Assembly: GCF_029360765.1 (NCBI RefSeq)
Contig: NZ_JARKNA010000005.1
Location: 310,001-374,000, forward strand
DNA length: 64,000 nucleotides
From: Terrimonas pollutisoli
GTDB taxonomy: Bacteria; Bacteroidota; Bacteroidia; Chitinophagales; Chitinophagaceae
Reading direction: 5' to 3'
Shown: positions 32,570 to 41,765 of the stretch, piece after piece
Position numbering within the stretch: position 1 is the stretch's first letter
How the letters are laid out: each line of letters opens with the position of its first letter
The notes under the pieces: model-generated
What the model saw: the letters and a program-made list of their open reading frames with translations, nothing else
Told to the model about the DNA's origin: nothing
The model's database searches: none
Program-made: the position numbers and the translations under genes

Positions 32570-34507
32570 TTATCTCAACAGAGTCACCGTTCCCTTTAAT
32601 ATTCCTCCTCCGGCTTTCAGATCTATCATATACACGTAGACGCCTACCGGTAATAACTCGCCTTTAAATTTCCCATTCCAGGCCCTATTAGTTTTTTTAC
32701 TTTGAAATACAATTTGTCCTTGCCGGTTGAATACCGATAATTCAAATTCCGGATATGCATTCAAAGCCGGTATATTCCAGGTATCATTCAAGCCATCACC
32801 ATTGGGAGAAAACGCTGTTGGCACAAATACATCATCATAAATAAATACATGCATTGAATCAGCAGCAGTTCCACAGCCATTATTGGAAACAACAGTTAAT
32901 ACATACACCGTGTCCCGCGGTGGATTTATGACAGGTTGTAATGACTGGGGATTATCGATATTAGTTACAGGAGTCCATGAGTAACTGATATTTTGCCCCG
33001 ACACCGTAGCCGAAAGCTGTGCTGAGGTACCTTTTATCATCCAACGATCGGGGCCTGCATTTGCTTCCGGCTTTTTTAACACATTTACCACAACTGAAGC
33101 TGTGTCTTTACAGGAAAAATTATTAGAAACTATGACATTATATTGCACTGTAGTGTCCGGTGATGCCACCGGGTTAGCAATGACGTCAGACGATAAGGCT
33201 GTGACTGGCATCCACTGATAGCCAGTTCCGCCACCAGCCACTAATTGTACATCTTCACCTTCACAAATAAATGCCTCAGGAGAAATGGTTGCGACCGGTG
33301 AAGGATTGACAATAACATTTATGGAATCAAGCTTTTTACAACCTGCATCATTGGTTACAAGGATATAATATTTTCCCGACTGATTTACCTGTACGTTACT
33401 GATTGAAATGCTTTCACCAGTCGCTGAAAAATTATTGGCCCCGCTCCATTGATACAGGATTCCACCCGAAGCCGACAGGTTCAGTGTTGTGTTTTGACAA
33501 ACAGGACTATTGTTTGAAGTAGTTATTGTTGGGTTCTCTGCTATTTGTATGGTAACTTGTTTTGATACGACCCGGCATTGAACAGAGCCCAGGTTACCTG
33601 CTTCCGCCGCGGCCATCCGAAAACTGTAATTGCCTGTTTGAGATGCGGGAGTAAAGTCTTGTGTCAAACTGGTGGTTATAGCTCCGGGTATATCCGTCCA
33701 ATTTATGCCATCGTTACTTTTTTGCCATTGAAATGTCGGATTGTTAAATCCTTGCGAGACAATAGACGTGAAAGTAAAAGATCTTGTATCTCCGTGGCAA
33801 ATCACTACTTTATCAGTATTGCTTCCTGTAATCGAAGAAGTAAGCTGAGGCCCGCAGGGTCTGAATGTAATGTCATCCAATGCAAGATCGTTACCGCAGC
33901 CGCCTTGTGAGTTATTGAATATTCGTAGTACAACGTCAGATACGTTCATTGGTGTGGTGAAGAAAAAACCAAATTGCTGCCACGCCGGAGTGGCTGCCGC
34001 CGAAATATTATTGGTATTATAGGTTTGCAATACCGTGCCGTTCGTCTGTTCGATGGTGAACGTAAGGTTGGGTTGAATGCCGGCGTTGTTACAGGCGGTT
34101 GGCTTCAATACGTTGATGACCCAGGCGGCAAATTCATAAGTTGTACCACCGCATAATCCCCTCACAGTATCTAAATAAAAGGCGCTGGGCTGAAAGGAAG
34201 CATTGATCAACATAAAATATCCGTTTCCATTACCGGTGTGATCGCCATTCAGCGAATGCCAGGTGTTTCCAAAACAATTGGCCGTATTATTTCTTACGGT
34301 ATAAAATCCATCGTTGGGACAATCGCCTGAAATGTATTGATAAGAAGTAGTAGCGGCTGCCAAAGCCGGGCCGGGATTGGAACCCGATCCAAACGTAACA
34401 TTTACGATAGGATCTCCCAAACTGCCCTGGCAAAGCTGTGCCCCGGTTTTGTAAACAGTTAGTAAAATGATTAGAGATAAAAAACAAGTCCTCCTGAATG
34501 TAACCAC
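32570..34507 (-). CDS. Secreted multidomain protein with gliding-motility (type B) C-terminal domain
   Basis: A 645-residue secreted protein. After a signal peptide (ending near YKTGA) come a beta-jelly-roll-like domain (about 25-215) with a carbohydrate-binding look, several Ig/PKD-like repeats rich in SNNGC, YQWSG and FSCKDTASVVVNV motifs, and a C-terminal domain opening FVPTAFSPNGDGLNDTW, the gliding motility-associated type IX sorting domain. It should be exported by type IX secretion and held on the surface. The start codon is GTG; no ATG is available at this position. Confidence 0.88.
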   Translation of the reverse strand: MVTFRRTCFLSLIILLTVYKTGAQLCQGSLGDPIVNVTFGSGSNPGPALAAATTSYQYISGDCPNDGFYTVRNNTANCFGNTWHSLNGDHTGNGNGYFMLINASFQPSAFYLDTVRGLCGGTTYEFAAWVINVLKPTACNNAGIQPNLTFTIEQTNGTVLQTYNTNNISAAATPAWQQFGFFFTTPMNVSDVVLRIFNNSQGGCGNDLALDDITFRPCGPQLTSSITGSNTDKVVICHGDTRSFTFTSIVSQGFNNPTFQWQKSNDGINWTDIPGAITTSLTQDFTPASQTGNYSFRMAAAEAGNLGSVQCRVVSKQVTIQIAENPTITTSNNSPVCQNTTLNLSASGGILYQWSGANNFSATGESISISNVQVNQSGKYYILVTNDAGCKKLDSINVIVNPSPVATISPEAFICEGEDVQLVAGGGTGYQWMPVTALSSDVIANPVASPDTTVQYNVIVSNNFSCKDTASVVVNVLKKPEANAGPDRWMIKGTSAQLSATVSGQNISYSWTPVTNIDNPQSLQPVINPPRDTVYVLTVVSNNGCGTAADSMHVFIYDDVFVPTAFSPNGDGLNDTWNIPALNAYPEFELSVFNRQGQIVFQSKKTNRAWNGKFKGELLPVGVYVYMIDLKAGGGILKGTVTLLR

Positions 34508-34722
34508 AAATTTCTCTTTAAAGATTTGACTAATATAACCAGTTTATCCCAAAATTTTTATTGTGCTCTTTTAAATAGGTCAACGTAAGGGCTGCGATCT
34601 TTTCCGTTATTCACCCCAACGCTTATCGTTGCTGGAATGCGTTCATCCTACTTACCGCGATTATTTACTGATCATTATCTAAATTCGGCGAAACAAAAAT
34701 TGCAAGATTCAAAAAACAACGC

Positions 34723-36279
34723 ATGAAGAAATTCGCCTTTTTACTTCTTATCATCCTGTCATTTAGTACAGGCATTGTTAAAGCACAAAATAAAGACTCA
34801 GTTATCATTGAGGCCATTGTAAAGGAAGCAACGGAAAATTCTCAATTGGAAAAATTAGGACATGAGTTGATGGATGGCATAGGACCGAGATTAGTGGGCT
34901 CACCACAAATGAAGCAAGCCCACGACTGGGCCATTGCCAAATACAATGACTGGGGAATAACAGCCCGCAACGAAAAATGGGGCGAATGGCGTGGCTGGGA
35001 AAGAGGCGTATCCCATATTGATATGGTCTATCCACGGGTGAAGACATTGGAAGGTATGCAATTAGCGTGGAGCCCCGGCACTAAAGGAAAAACAATCACT
35101 GCTGAAACAATTATCCTGGCCGATGCACCGGACTCTGTTTCCTTTCAGGAGTGGCTGCCTTCAGTAAAAGGAAAATTTGTACTGATCTCTATGAATCAAC
35201 CGACAGGCAGGCCCGATTATAACTGGGAAGAGTTTGGTACCAAAGAATCAGTAGAAAAAATGAAAAAGGAACGTGGTGCCTTGACGGATGCCTGGCGCAA
35301 ACGAATTTCCAAAACGGGACTGACCAACAAAACACTTGCTTTGTCACTGGAAAAGGCCGGAGCAGTCGGTCTTGTCGCATCTAACTGGTCGTCGGGATTT
35401 GGCGTCAACAAAATTTTTGGAGCTAACACAACTAAAATTCCAACAGTTGATATCTCTCTTGAGGATTATGGTCTTTTATACCGGCTTACCGAATCAGGGA
35501 GTAAACCAAAAATCAGCGTAAGGGCCGACTCAAAAGAATTGGGTTTCGTTCCCACCTTCAATACGATTGCAGAGATAAAAGGTGCTGAAAAACCTGATGA
35601 GTACGTGATGCTCTCTGCACACTTTGATTCATGGGATGGAGCCTCCGGCGCTACTGACAATGGAACCGGCACATTAACGATGATGGAAGCAATGCGCATC
35701 CTTAAAAAAATATATCCCAATCCAAAACGCACCATCTTCGTAGGTCATTGGGGGAGCGAGGAACAGGGGCTGAACGGCTCAAGGGCATTTGTAGAGGATC
35801 ACCCGGAGATCATAAAAAATATCCAGGTCTTGTTTAACCAGGATAATGGAACGGGCCGCGTTGTAAATATTTCCGGGCAGGGATTTCTGCATTCGTATGA
35901 CTATCTCGGACGCTGGTTGGCCAAAGTGCCGGACACTATTCGTCAACGAATCGAAACCCGTTTTCCGGGATCACCCGGTGGAGGTGGCTCTGATTATGCA
36001 TCTTTTGTAGCAGCAGGAGTTCCGGCATTTTCACTAAGCTCCAATAGTTGGCTATATGGTTCTTATACCTGGCATACCAACAGGGATACTTATGACAAAA
36101 TTGTTTTTGATGATGTACGCAACAACGCAATTCTTACAGCGATTTTGGCTTATATGGCCAGTGAAGACCCATCGACGGCTTCCAGGGAAAAAGCAGTTTT
36201 GCCATTTAATCAACGAACAAAAGAACCAGGAAAATGGCCGGAACAAAAATCGCCAACCCGCAAAGGTGGGCTGGATTAA
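34723..36279 (+). CDS. Secreted M28-family zinc aminopeptidase-like protein
   Basis: A 518-residue exported protein (signal peptide ending IVKAQ). A PA-like inserted domain (about 130-260) precedes an M28 catalytic domain with the zinc-binding residues in SAHFDSWDGASGATDNGTG, HWGSEEQGLNGS, FNQDNGTGR, GGSDYASF and YTWHTNRDTYD. M28 enzymes remove N-terminal residues or glutamate-like groups. It most probably works in the periplasm. Two more exported-protein genes follow on the same strand, so a small nutrient-scavenging group is plausible. Confidence 0.9.
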   Translation: MKKFAFLLLIILSFSTGIVKAQNKDSVIIEAIVKEATENSQLEKLGHELMDGIGPRLVGSPQMKQAHDWAIAKYNDWGITARNEKWGEWRGWERGVSHIDMVYPRVKTLEGMQLAWSPGTKGKTITAETIILADAPDSVSFQEWLPSVKGKFVLISMNQPTGRPDYNWEEFGTKESVEKMKKERGALTDAWRKRISKTGLTNKTLALSLEKAGAVGLVASNWSSGFGVNKIFGANTTKIPTVDISLEDYGLLYRLTESGSKPKISVRADSKELGFVPTFNTIAEIKGAEKPDEYVMLSAHFDSWDGASGATDNGTGTLTMMEAMRILKKIYPNPKRTIFVGHWGSEEQGLNGSRAFVEDHPEIIKNIQVLFNQDNGTGRVVNISGQGFLHSYDYLGRWLAKVPDTIRQRIETRFPGSPGGGGSDYASFVAAGVPAFSLSSNSWLYGSYTWHTNRDTYDKIVFDDVRNNAILTAILAYMASEDPSTASREKAVLPFNQRTKEPGKWPEQKSPTRKGGLD

Positions 36280-36360
36280 ATAAAAACAACAGACAGTAAC
36301 TATAGGCTTTATCTCTGCAAATGAAAATTTCTGCCTGTTTACAAACAACAAAGCAAACAG

Positions 36361-36882
36361 ATGAATACCTGTCAATTTTTGTTCCCCCGCAAACGGTTGC
36401 TGTTGTGTGCAATTATTTTGGCCGCAGGCTGCAATAATGCCGGAGAAAGTTCCCCAGTCGAAAAGGATGTTTCAGCATCATCGTCATCCGTGATATTTGA
36501 TCAGCTGGTAGGAACCTGGGAAAACGAAAATGGAAAATCTTTTGAACGATGGACAAAAAATCCCGATGGAACATTCAACTCGAAAGTATTTTCTGTGAAA
36601 GGAACGGATACCAGTTATACTGAAGAAGCAACCGTTTATAAAGAGAACGAAAATTGGGTATTTGAAAACAGGGTAAAAAATCAGAATGATGGAAAGGCCG
36701 TAAAATTTACTTCAACTCAACTCTCCAATTCGAGCGTCCGGTTTAGCAATCCTGCACACGATTTTCCAACCGACGTTAATTACACGGTGATAGATTCTGC
36801 AACAGTAAGAGCATTTATTATCGGGCCTGCAGCCAACGGAGGCAAAGACACTTTTTATTTTAATTATCATAAGGTAAAATAG
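36361..36882 (+). CDS. DUF6265-like lipoprotein
   Basis: A 173-residue lipoprotein with a lipobox in LAAGC (Cys about residue 24). The mature domain has a lipocalin-type pattern common to DUF6265 proteins: LVGTWENENGKSFERW, FNSKVFSV and a late RFSNPAHDFPTDVNY. These proteins are thought to be calycin-like barrels of unknown ligand. It lies 81 bases after the peptidase gene and 43 bases before the GH20-like gene, both on the same strand. Confidence 0.75.
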   Translation: MNTCQFLFPRKRLLLCAIILAAGCNNAGESSPVEKDVSASSSSVIFDQLVGTWENENGKSFERWTKNPDGTFNSKVFSVKGTDTSYTEEATVYKENENWVFENRVKNQNDGKAVKFTSTQLSNSSVRFSNPAHDFPTDVNYTVIDSATVRAFIIGPAANGGKDTFYFNYHKVK

Positions 36883-36925
36883 AGAATCACTGTGATTGTT
36901 CATGAAACAGTAACTACATTTAAAA

Positions 36926-38041
36926 ATGATTGCACAAAAAGCCTTTTTTGTTTTTCTTCTTACACTGGCATTAACTGCTGGTAGCAAACTCAGGGCTCAG
37001 TATCAACTGGATTCTATACTTCCTGTGCGGGGATTTGCAATTGCAGCACCTCCCTCTTCCTTTGTGGATTCATTCGTTCAGTTTATCGAAAAAGAACTGG
37101 CGCCAAGACAGGTAAATACATTGCTCTTACGGGTTGATTTCAATTATCAATACAGCAGCCATCCTGAACTTCGGGACAGTATTGCACTGTCAAAAAATGA
37201 AGTGAAGAAAATCGTAAATGTTTGCCGGGCAAATAAAATCAGGATCATTCCACAGATCAACCTTTTAGGCCATCAGTCCTGGGCAACAAAAACGACTAAC
37301 TTATTGAAAGTATATCCCGAATTAGATGAAACTCCGGAGGTGAAAATGCCGGAGGTTTACAAATGGCCTAATGCAGATAGCTTGTATTGTAAAAGCTATT
37401 GTCCACTGCATCCAAAAGTACATCCAATCGTGTTTGCCTTAGTGGACGAACTATGTGATGTATTTGAGACAGATGCATTTCATGCCGGAATGGACGAAGT
37501 ATTTTATATCGGCAGCGATAAATGCCCGAGATGTAAAGGAAAATCGAAAGCTAAATTATTTGCTGACGAAGTGAACCTCATCCATGATCACCTGGCAAAA
37601 TCAAACCGTGAATTATGGATCTGGGGCGACAGGATGATCGATGGCACCACCACCGGCATTGGCATGTGGGAAGCCAGTCAAAACAATACTCATGCTTCCG
37701 TTGATATGATCGACAAAGATGTGGTGATCTGTGACTGGCATTATGAAAGACCTGATAAGACGGCTGTTTATTTTGCCATGAAGGGATTTAGAGTGGTTAC
37801 CTGTCCCTGGCGAAATCCATCAATTGCCATCACTCAGTTACAGGACATGATTGCATTTCGCAAAGGCTCAACTGTAAAAATGCAGCCGAGATTCATGGGA
37901 ATGATGCAAACCGTCTGGTCGGGAGCGCAACCATTTATAAGAGATTTTTACAGCAACAAACCAGATCAGCAGCGGGGCACTAATACGCCGCATGAAACCT
38001 TTAAACAGCTTTTTTCTGAAATAAATAAGCTTACAAGATAA
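36926..38041 (+). CDS. Glycoside hydrolase family 20-like secreted protein
   Basis: A 371-residue exported protein (signal peptide ending KLRAQ) with a TIM-barrel pattern like the catalytic domain of beta-N-acetylhexosaminidases. The paired acids appear in AFHAGMDEVFYIG (about residue 185), matching the family D-E motif, and WGDRM and GMWEASQNN mark later strands. It lacks the extra domains of larger GH20 enzymes, so the substrate is uncertain. It follows the DUF6265-like lipoprotein by 43 bases. Confidence 0.78.
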   Translation: MIAQKAFFVFLLTLALTAGSKLRAQYQLDSILPVRGFAIAAPPSSFVDSFVQFIEKELAPRQVNTLLLRVDFNYQYSSHPELRDSIALSKNEVKKIVNVCRANKIRIIPQINLLGHQSWATKTTNLLKVYPELDETPEVKMPEVYKWPNADSLYCKSYCPLHPKVHPIVFALVDELCDVFETDAFHAGMDEVFYIGSDKCPRCKGKSKAKLFADEVNLIHDHLAKSNRELWIWGDRMIDGTTTGIGMWEASQNNTHASVDMIDKDVVICDWHYERPDKTAVYFAMKGFRVVTCPWRNPSIAITQLQDMIAFRKGSTVKMQPRFMGMMQTVWSGAQPFIRDFYSNKPDQQRGTNTPHETFKQLFSEINKLTR

Positions 38042-38068
38042 TTAACCCGGTACGTTATAAAATTATTC

Positions 38069-38497
38069 CTATTGCTCTAATAAGCTTTTCAGATCAGCCA
38101 ATACCTTGTTCCAGTTTTGCAGCGAGTGCTCTTTCGTCTTTTCATCAGCAATATTGTCCTGCGTTATCACTAGTTCCGTAGCATTTCCCTTTTCCGACAA
38201 TTGATAGCTCACGTTGGCATAATTCTCAGGTTTATCTTCTTTGCCCGACATGGAGCTCCAATACGAATAGCGAAGCAATTTGCCAGGTTCAAAATCGAGG
38301 ATGGTACCTTTATCCTCATAGGTCTTGCCCTCCCACTCTCCTTTGAAAATTATCGGCCGGCCTACTTTCCAATCGGTAATGGTGTTGGTCCCAAAAAAAT
38401 ATTGCTTGATAATAGACGGAGTGGTTAATGCTTCCCAAACCTTTGACACTGGTGCGTTGATCACAATGCTGGTACTGCCCGTTATATTATTTTTCAT
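38069..38497 (-). CDS. SRPBCC/AHSA1-family protein
   Basis: A 142-residue START-like domain protein. Family pattern is clear: VINAPVSKVWEALTTPSIIKQYFFGT, then GEWEGKTYEDKGTIL, FEPGKLLRYSYWS and a C-terminal helix with NWNKVLADLKSLLEQ. Such proteins bind hydrophobic ligands or assist Hsp90. The ATG at 38497 begins the recognisable domain and is preceded by AGCTAACA; a longer upstream frame to 38590 was rejected because its first 31 residues have no similarity to the family. Confidence 0.85.
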   Translation of the reverse strand: MKNNITGSTSIVINAPVSKVWEALTTPSIIKQYFFGTNTITDWKVGRPIIFKGEWEGKTYEDKGTILDFEPGKLLRYSYWSSMSGKEDKPENYANVSYQLSEKGNATELVITQDNIADEKTKEHSLQNWNKVLADLKSLLEQ

Positions 38498-38683
38498 TGT
38501 TAGCTTTTCCTTCCAGCCAAAAAAATAATGCCATGTTTTGCCGGAGCAATTATTACTGTACTTCAAATAACAATAACAGCCTTTGGGCATGCTGTTTCAC
38601 CGTTTGAGTAGAATGCTGTCGCACAGGATTTTTTCTTCGTAATTTATTAAGGCAACTACTTTTTTAATCTCAAAAAATAAGCG

Positions 38684-39772
38684 ATGCCAAAATTATTAAC
38701 TGCGAAATCCATGCTGGTTCTATTGACCGCATTGGGTTCTACATCTTTAAGCAGCCAGGGAATTACAACCCCGCGAACTCCAAGCCCTGCTGCAACTGTC
38801 ACACAGACAATTGGAATTTCCACTGTCACGATTAACTATTCAAGGCCCTCAGTAAAAGGACGACAGGTTTGGGGCAATCTTGTTCCTTATGGATGGAATG
38901 TGCAACCTTTTGGTGCAGCAAATGAAGCTCCGTGGCGGGCCGGTGCGAACGAAAACACCACCATCCAATTTTCTCATGATGCAAAAATGGAAGGCCAGGA
39001 TGTTCCAGCCGGTTTGTACGGTTTGTTTTTTGTAATTAACCGGGATAATACGGGTGAAGTCATATTATCAAAAGACAACCGTTCCTGGGGAAGCTTTTGG
39101 TATGATCCAAAACATGATCAACTCAGGGCTAAAATTCAACTAAGAGACATTGCGCCCACTGAAATGCTTACCTATGATTTCTCAAACCTTACAAAAAATT
39201 CCGCTGAACTTAATCTTAACTGGGAGAAAAAACAGTTCCCGGTGAAAATCGAATTTGATGTTGACAAAATAGTGATGAGCAATGCTGCGGAAGAATTAAA
39301 AGGACCTATTGGTTTCAACTGGCAAGGATATTCCAGTGCTGCTAACTATGCCCTTCAAAATAAAATCAATTACGACCAGGCGATGAAATGGATAGACCAG
39401 GCAATCACGCAAAATAGCAATTTCACTACACTGAGTATTAAATCCAATCTGTTAAAAGAAACGGGAAAGACAGAAGAAGCTGCTAAGATGATGGCGAACG
39501 CCATAGCTATTGCAACGGAAAATGAATTGAATTTATATGGCTACCAATTACTCAACGAGGGTGCACATGATAAAGCAATCGAAATATTTAAATTAAATAC
39601 ACAGAGACATCCCAAAAGTGCAAATGTCTGGGACAGTCTTGGTGAAGGCTATGCGATAAAAGGTGATAAGAAAAATGCAATTGTCAACTTCAAAAAATCA
39701 CTAAGCTTGAATCCTCCGGCCAATGTGAAGGCCAACTCCGAAAAATATTTAAAACAGCTTGGTGCATTATAA
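38684..39772 (+). CDS. DUF2911 protein with C-terminal TPR
   Basis: A 362-residue exported protein (signal peptide through SLSSQG). The N-terminal region holds DUF2911, marked by PSPAATVTQTIGISTVTINYSRPSVKGR, LVPYGWNVQPFG and GQDVPAGLYGLFF. The C-terminal part (about 255-360) is helical with tetratricopeptide repeats such as GAHDKAIEIFKLNTQRHPKSANVWDSLGEGY. DUF2911 is largely restricted to Bacteroidota and its function is unknown; the TPR suggests partner binding. Confidence 0.9.
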   Translation: MPKLLTAKSMLVLLTALGSTSLSSQGITTPRTPSPAATVTQTIGISTVTINYSRPSVKGRQVWGNLVPYGWNVQPFGAANEAPWRAGANENTTIQFSHDAKMEGQDVPAGLYGLFFVINRDNTGEVILSKDNRSWGSFWYDPKHDQLRAKIQLRDIAPTEMLTYDFSNLTKNSAELNLNWEKKQFPVKIEFDVDKIVMSNAAEELKGPIGFNWQGYSSAANYALQNKINYDQAMKWIDQAITQNSNFTTLSIKSNLLKETGKTEEAAKMMANAIAIATENELNLYGYQLLNEGAHDKAIEIFKLNTQRHPKSANVWDSLGEGYAIKGDKKNAIVNFKKSLSLNPPANVKANSEKYLKQLGAL

Positions 39773-39977
39773 TTCTGAGGGTTGCATAAGTGAAAGTATG
39801 TAGTAGAACAGCTACAAACTGACAGAACAAAATTGTACGCAAGAATAGAGCATTCTACTATTTTTTTCGGCAGTCTTGTGTTGTTTCTTTGTGTTGTTGA
39901 AAGACATCCTGTTTTAAAATCCAAAAAATCCTTGAAAATCTGAATTCCGATATCCTGTCTTTACTTATGAAAAGCCA

Positions 39978-40112
39978 CCCGATGTTTGCTTGCCGGGCAG
40001 AAAAATCGGGGAAAAAGTCATCCTGTATCATTAATCTGATACTTAAAATAGCTGGGGTTAACCGATTCGCCCCTTGCTTATCAGGGGGATAGTTTTTACT
40101 ATCCCCTTTTTT
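39978..40112 (+). ncRNA. Candidate structured small RNA
   Basis: Four hairpins follow one another: CCCGAT/ATCGGG (39978-39983 with 40005-40010), GTATCA/TGATAC (40025-40030 with 40037-40042), GGGG/CCCC (40054-40057 with 40070-40073), and a terminator (40085-40112). The DUF2911 gene ends 205 bases upstream, so the terminator is distant for it. No promoter match is seen. It resembles no RNA family I can name; the case rests on structure and position. It is the only notable content of the 446-base gap 39773-40218 besides the RRM gene promoter. Confidence 0.35.
40085..40112 (+). terminator. Strong Rho-independent terminator in an intergenic region
   Basis: GGGGATAGT (40085-40093) and ACTATCCCC (40098-40106) form a perfect 9-bp stem followed by six T. 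It lies 312 bases downstream of the nearest plus-strand stop codon. Confidence 0.85.
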
Positions 40113-40195
40113 AACTTCTTAGCATCCATCACGAAGGGTTTACACTTATATTTTCATCCTTTAAAACTTAAAGCGACAATAAGCATTTAGTTCAT

Positions 40196-40203
40196 TACAT
40201 TTG
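40196..40203 (+). promoter_or_regulatory. -7 element of the RRM gene
   Basis: TACATTTG matches TAnnTTTG and lies 15 bases before the ATG at 40219. A TTG start at 40201 would lie inside this element, which argues for starting the gene at 40219. Confidence 0.5.
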
Positions 40204-40218
40204 TGCAAAACCAACAGT

Positions 40219-40620
40219 ATGAATCTTTTTGTTGCCGGCCTTCCCTATGACCTCGACGATGACGAGTTAATGGAAATATTTGAAAAATTTGGCGTTGTTA
40301 ATTCCGCCAAAGTGGCAATCGATAAAGAAACTGGTAAAAGCCGGGGCTTTGGATTTGTAGATATGCAGAACGACGCCGAAGCGAGGGATGCCATTGAAAA
40401 TTTGAACGATATTTCTCTGGGTAAAAAACCTTTGGTGGTAAAACAAGCTGATGAAAGAAGTGGCGGTGGCGGATCTTCTTTTGGCGGCGGTGGTGGCAAC
40501 CGTGATCGCGGCGGAGGTTTCAATAGAGGTGGATTTAACAGCAGGCCCGGTGGTAACAGACCCGGCGGCAGCTCAAGACCAGGTCCCAACAGGGATAGCA
40601 GAGACAGAAACCGTTATTAA
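40219..40620 (+). CDS. RRM RNA-binding protein with glycine-rich RGG-like tail
   Basis: A 133-residue protein. One RRM fills about residues 1-80, with RNP2 NLFVAGLP and RNP1 RGFGFVDM. The tail is low-complexity Gly/Arg/Asn/Phe-rich (GGGFNRGGFNSRPGG, then SSRPGPNRDSRDRNRY), an RGG-type region known in other organisms to strengthen RNA binding and promote condensate formation. The tail resembles the N-terminal extension of IF-3 in this window. Monocistronic, with a promoter element and terminator. Confidence 0.93.
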   Translation: MNLFVAGLPYDLDDDELMEIFEKFGVVNSAKVAIDKETGKSRGFGFVDMQNDAEARDAIENLNDISLGKKPLVVKQADERSGGGGSSFGGGGGNRDRGGGFNRGGFNSRPGGNRPGGSSRPGPNRDSRDRNRY

Positions 40621-40675
40621 TCTTTTTTGTTAAAACATTCCTGGTTAGCCAGGAGCAAATTAAAATAAACGAAGA

Positions 40676-40703
40676 AGTCCCGGAGTTGATCCGGGACTTT
40701 TTT
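40676..40703 (+). terminator. Terminator of the RRM gene
   Basis: AGTCCCGGA (40676-40684) and TCCGGGACT (40690-40698) form a perfect 9-bp stem followed by a T run. A small CCTGG/CCAGG hairpin precedes it at 40640-40653. Confidence 0.9.
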
Positions 40704-40811
40704 ATTGGTTAAAAGTTTAAAGAAAATCGAAAAAAATTATTGGGATAACGATACTATTGAATCGGTGTTTTTTGAAAACCCTTTTGTTAAAAGAACTGCC
40801 TTGTAAATATT

Positions 40812-40910
40812 TTATTTCGAAGCAATTAAAAATTTCCCGTCGTAACCCTTAACAACTTCGCTTTTTGTGGCATCCTTTATGAATAATTGGTAGTGAATTA
40901 AAATTTCAAA
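40812..40910 (-). other. Stop-bounded protein-like frame without ATG, possible gene remnant
   Basis: On the minus strand 32 codons read openly between TGA (40911-40913) and TAA (40812-40814). The second half reads QLFIKDATKSEVVKGYDGK and ends FLIASK, which looks like real protein. There is no ATG. It may be the tail of a lost gene or chance. The 310-base gap 40621-40930 otherwise holds the RRM terminator and promoter-type AT-rich sequence. Confidence 0.2.
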
Positions 40911-40930
40911 TCATTATTAAAACTACAGTT

Positions 40931-41407
40931 ATGAAAAGAATTTTTTACACTTTAAGTATTGTTGGATTAATGGCTATCCTATTTACTGCATGTAATGGTA
41001 AATCTGGAACAGCCGCTGATATGACTAAGAATCTAAACTATGCTGACACCGTCGGCCTTGCTGAGTTCCAAAACTGGAAAGCTCAAAATGAAAGAATCAA
41101 TGCAATGGATGCATATAATAAAACTAATTATGCGACCACTGCATCATCGAGATCGACAGCACGAAGGAGCTACTCAGGTACCCGTAGCGGATCTATGGTA
41201 TCATCAACCGAAAACCAGGCAAAGCAAAAGAAAGGTTGGAGCAAAGCAGCCAAAGGTACTGCAATCGGCGCCGGTTCAGGGGCTGTACTGGGCGCAGTAA
41301 TTAACAAAAAGAACAGGGCACTGGGTGCTGTGATCGGTGGTGTAATTGGCGGCGGCGTTGGTTATGGCATTGGGCGTTCGCAGGACAAAAAAGATGGTCG
41401 TTATTAA
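40931..41407 (+). CDS. Glycine-zipper lipoprotein
   Basis: A 158-residue lipoprotein with lipobox ILFTAC (Cys about residue 21). The middle is Ser/Thr/Arg-rich and probably disordered. Residues about 110-150 form a glycine-zipper segment (GTAIGAGSGAVLGAVINKKNR, then GAVIGGVIGGGVGYGIGR), as in YMGG-like and OmpA-associated envelope proteins that insert into or across a membrane. An envelope-stress role is plausible. It ends at a good terminator. Confidence 0.78.
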   Translation: MKRIFYTLSIVGLMAILFTACNGKSGTAADMTKNLNYADTVGLAEFQNWKAQNERINAMDAYNKTNYATTASSRSTARRSYSGTRSGSMVSSTENQAKQKKGWSKAAKGTAIGAGSGAVLGAVINKKNRALGAVIGGVIGGGVGYGIGRSQDKKDGRY

Positions 41408-41437
41408 GACAAATAGAGTTTAGGTTAATTTATAGTG

Positions 41438-41466
41438 AGGCTTATCAAATGATAAGCCTTATCTTT
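41438..41466 (+). terminator. Terminator of the glycine-zipper lipoprotein gene
   Basis: AGGCTTATCA (41438-41447) and TGATAAGCCT (41450-41459) form a perfect 10-bp stem with a minimal two-base spacer, followed by a T-rich tail. The 358-base gap to 41765 shows no other feature. Confidence 0.8.
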
Positions 41467-41765
41467 TATAAGATCCTATCATATCTGAATTAAATATTAT
41501 CGGAGCCGCAAAACCTGTTAATAATATTTTAACTTCTTATCGCTTTATACGCTGATTATCCCGTTGGCATTATTTTTTCCAGTTTTATAACTGCTTTAAC
41601 GAAAGAATTAAACCAACGCCAACTACTTCACGTATTTGTTATACATTTTTATTTCCGGGAATACAGTGACGTGAATTTGTCAAAGTTTTTAACCCGGCAG
41701 ATTTACAATCGCAGTGATATTTTTTGACTGCTACTATTTGATAAAAAAAACATAAAGAAAAACAC

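Noticed and set aside
38498..38590. Longer N-terminus for the SRPBCC protein
   Set aside because: The first 31 residues (Cys/Tyr-rich) have no family similarity; the domain begins at 38497.
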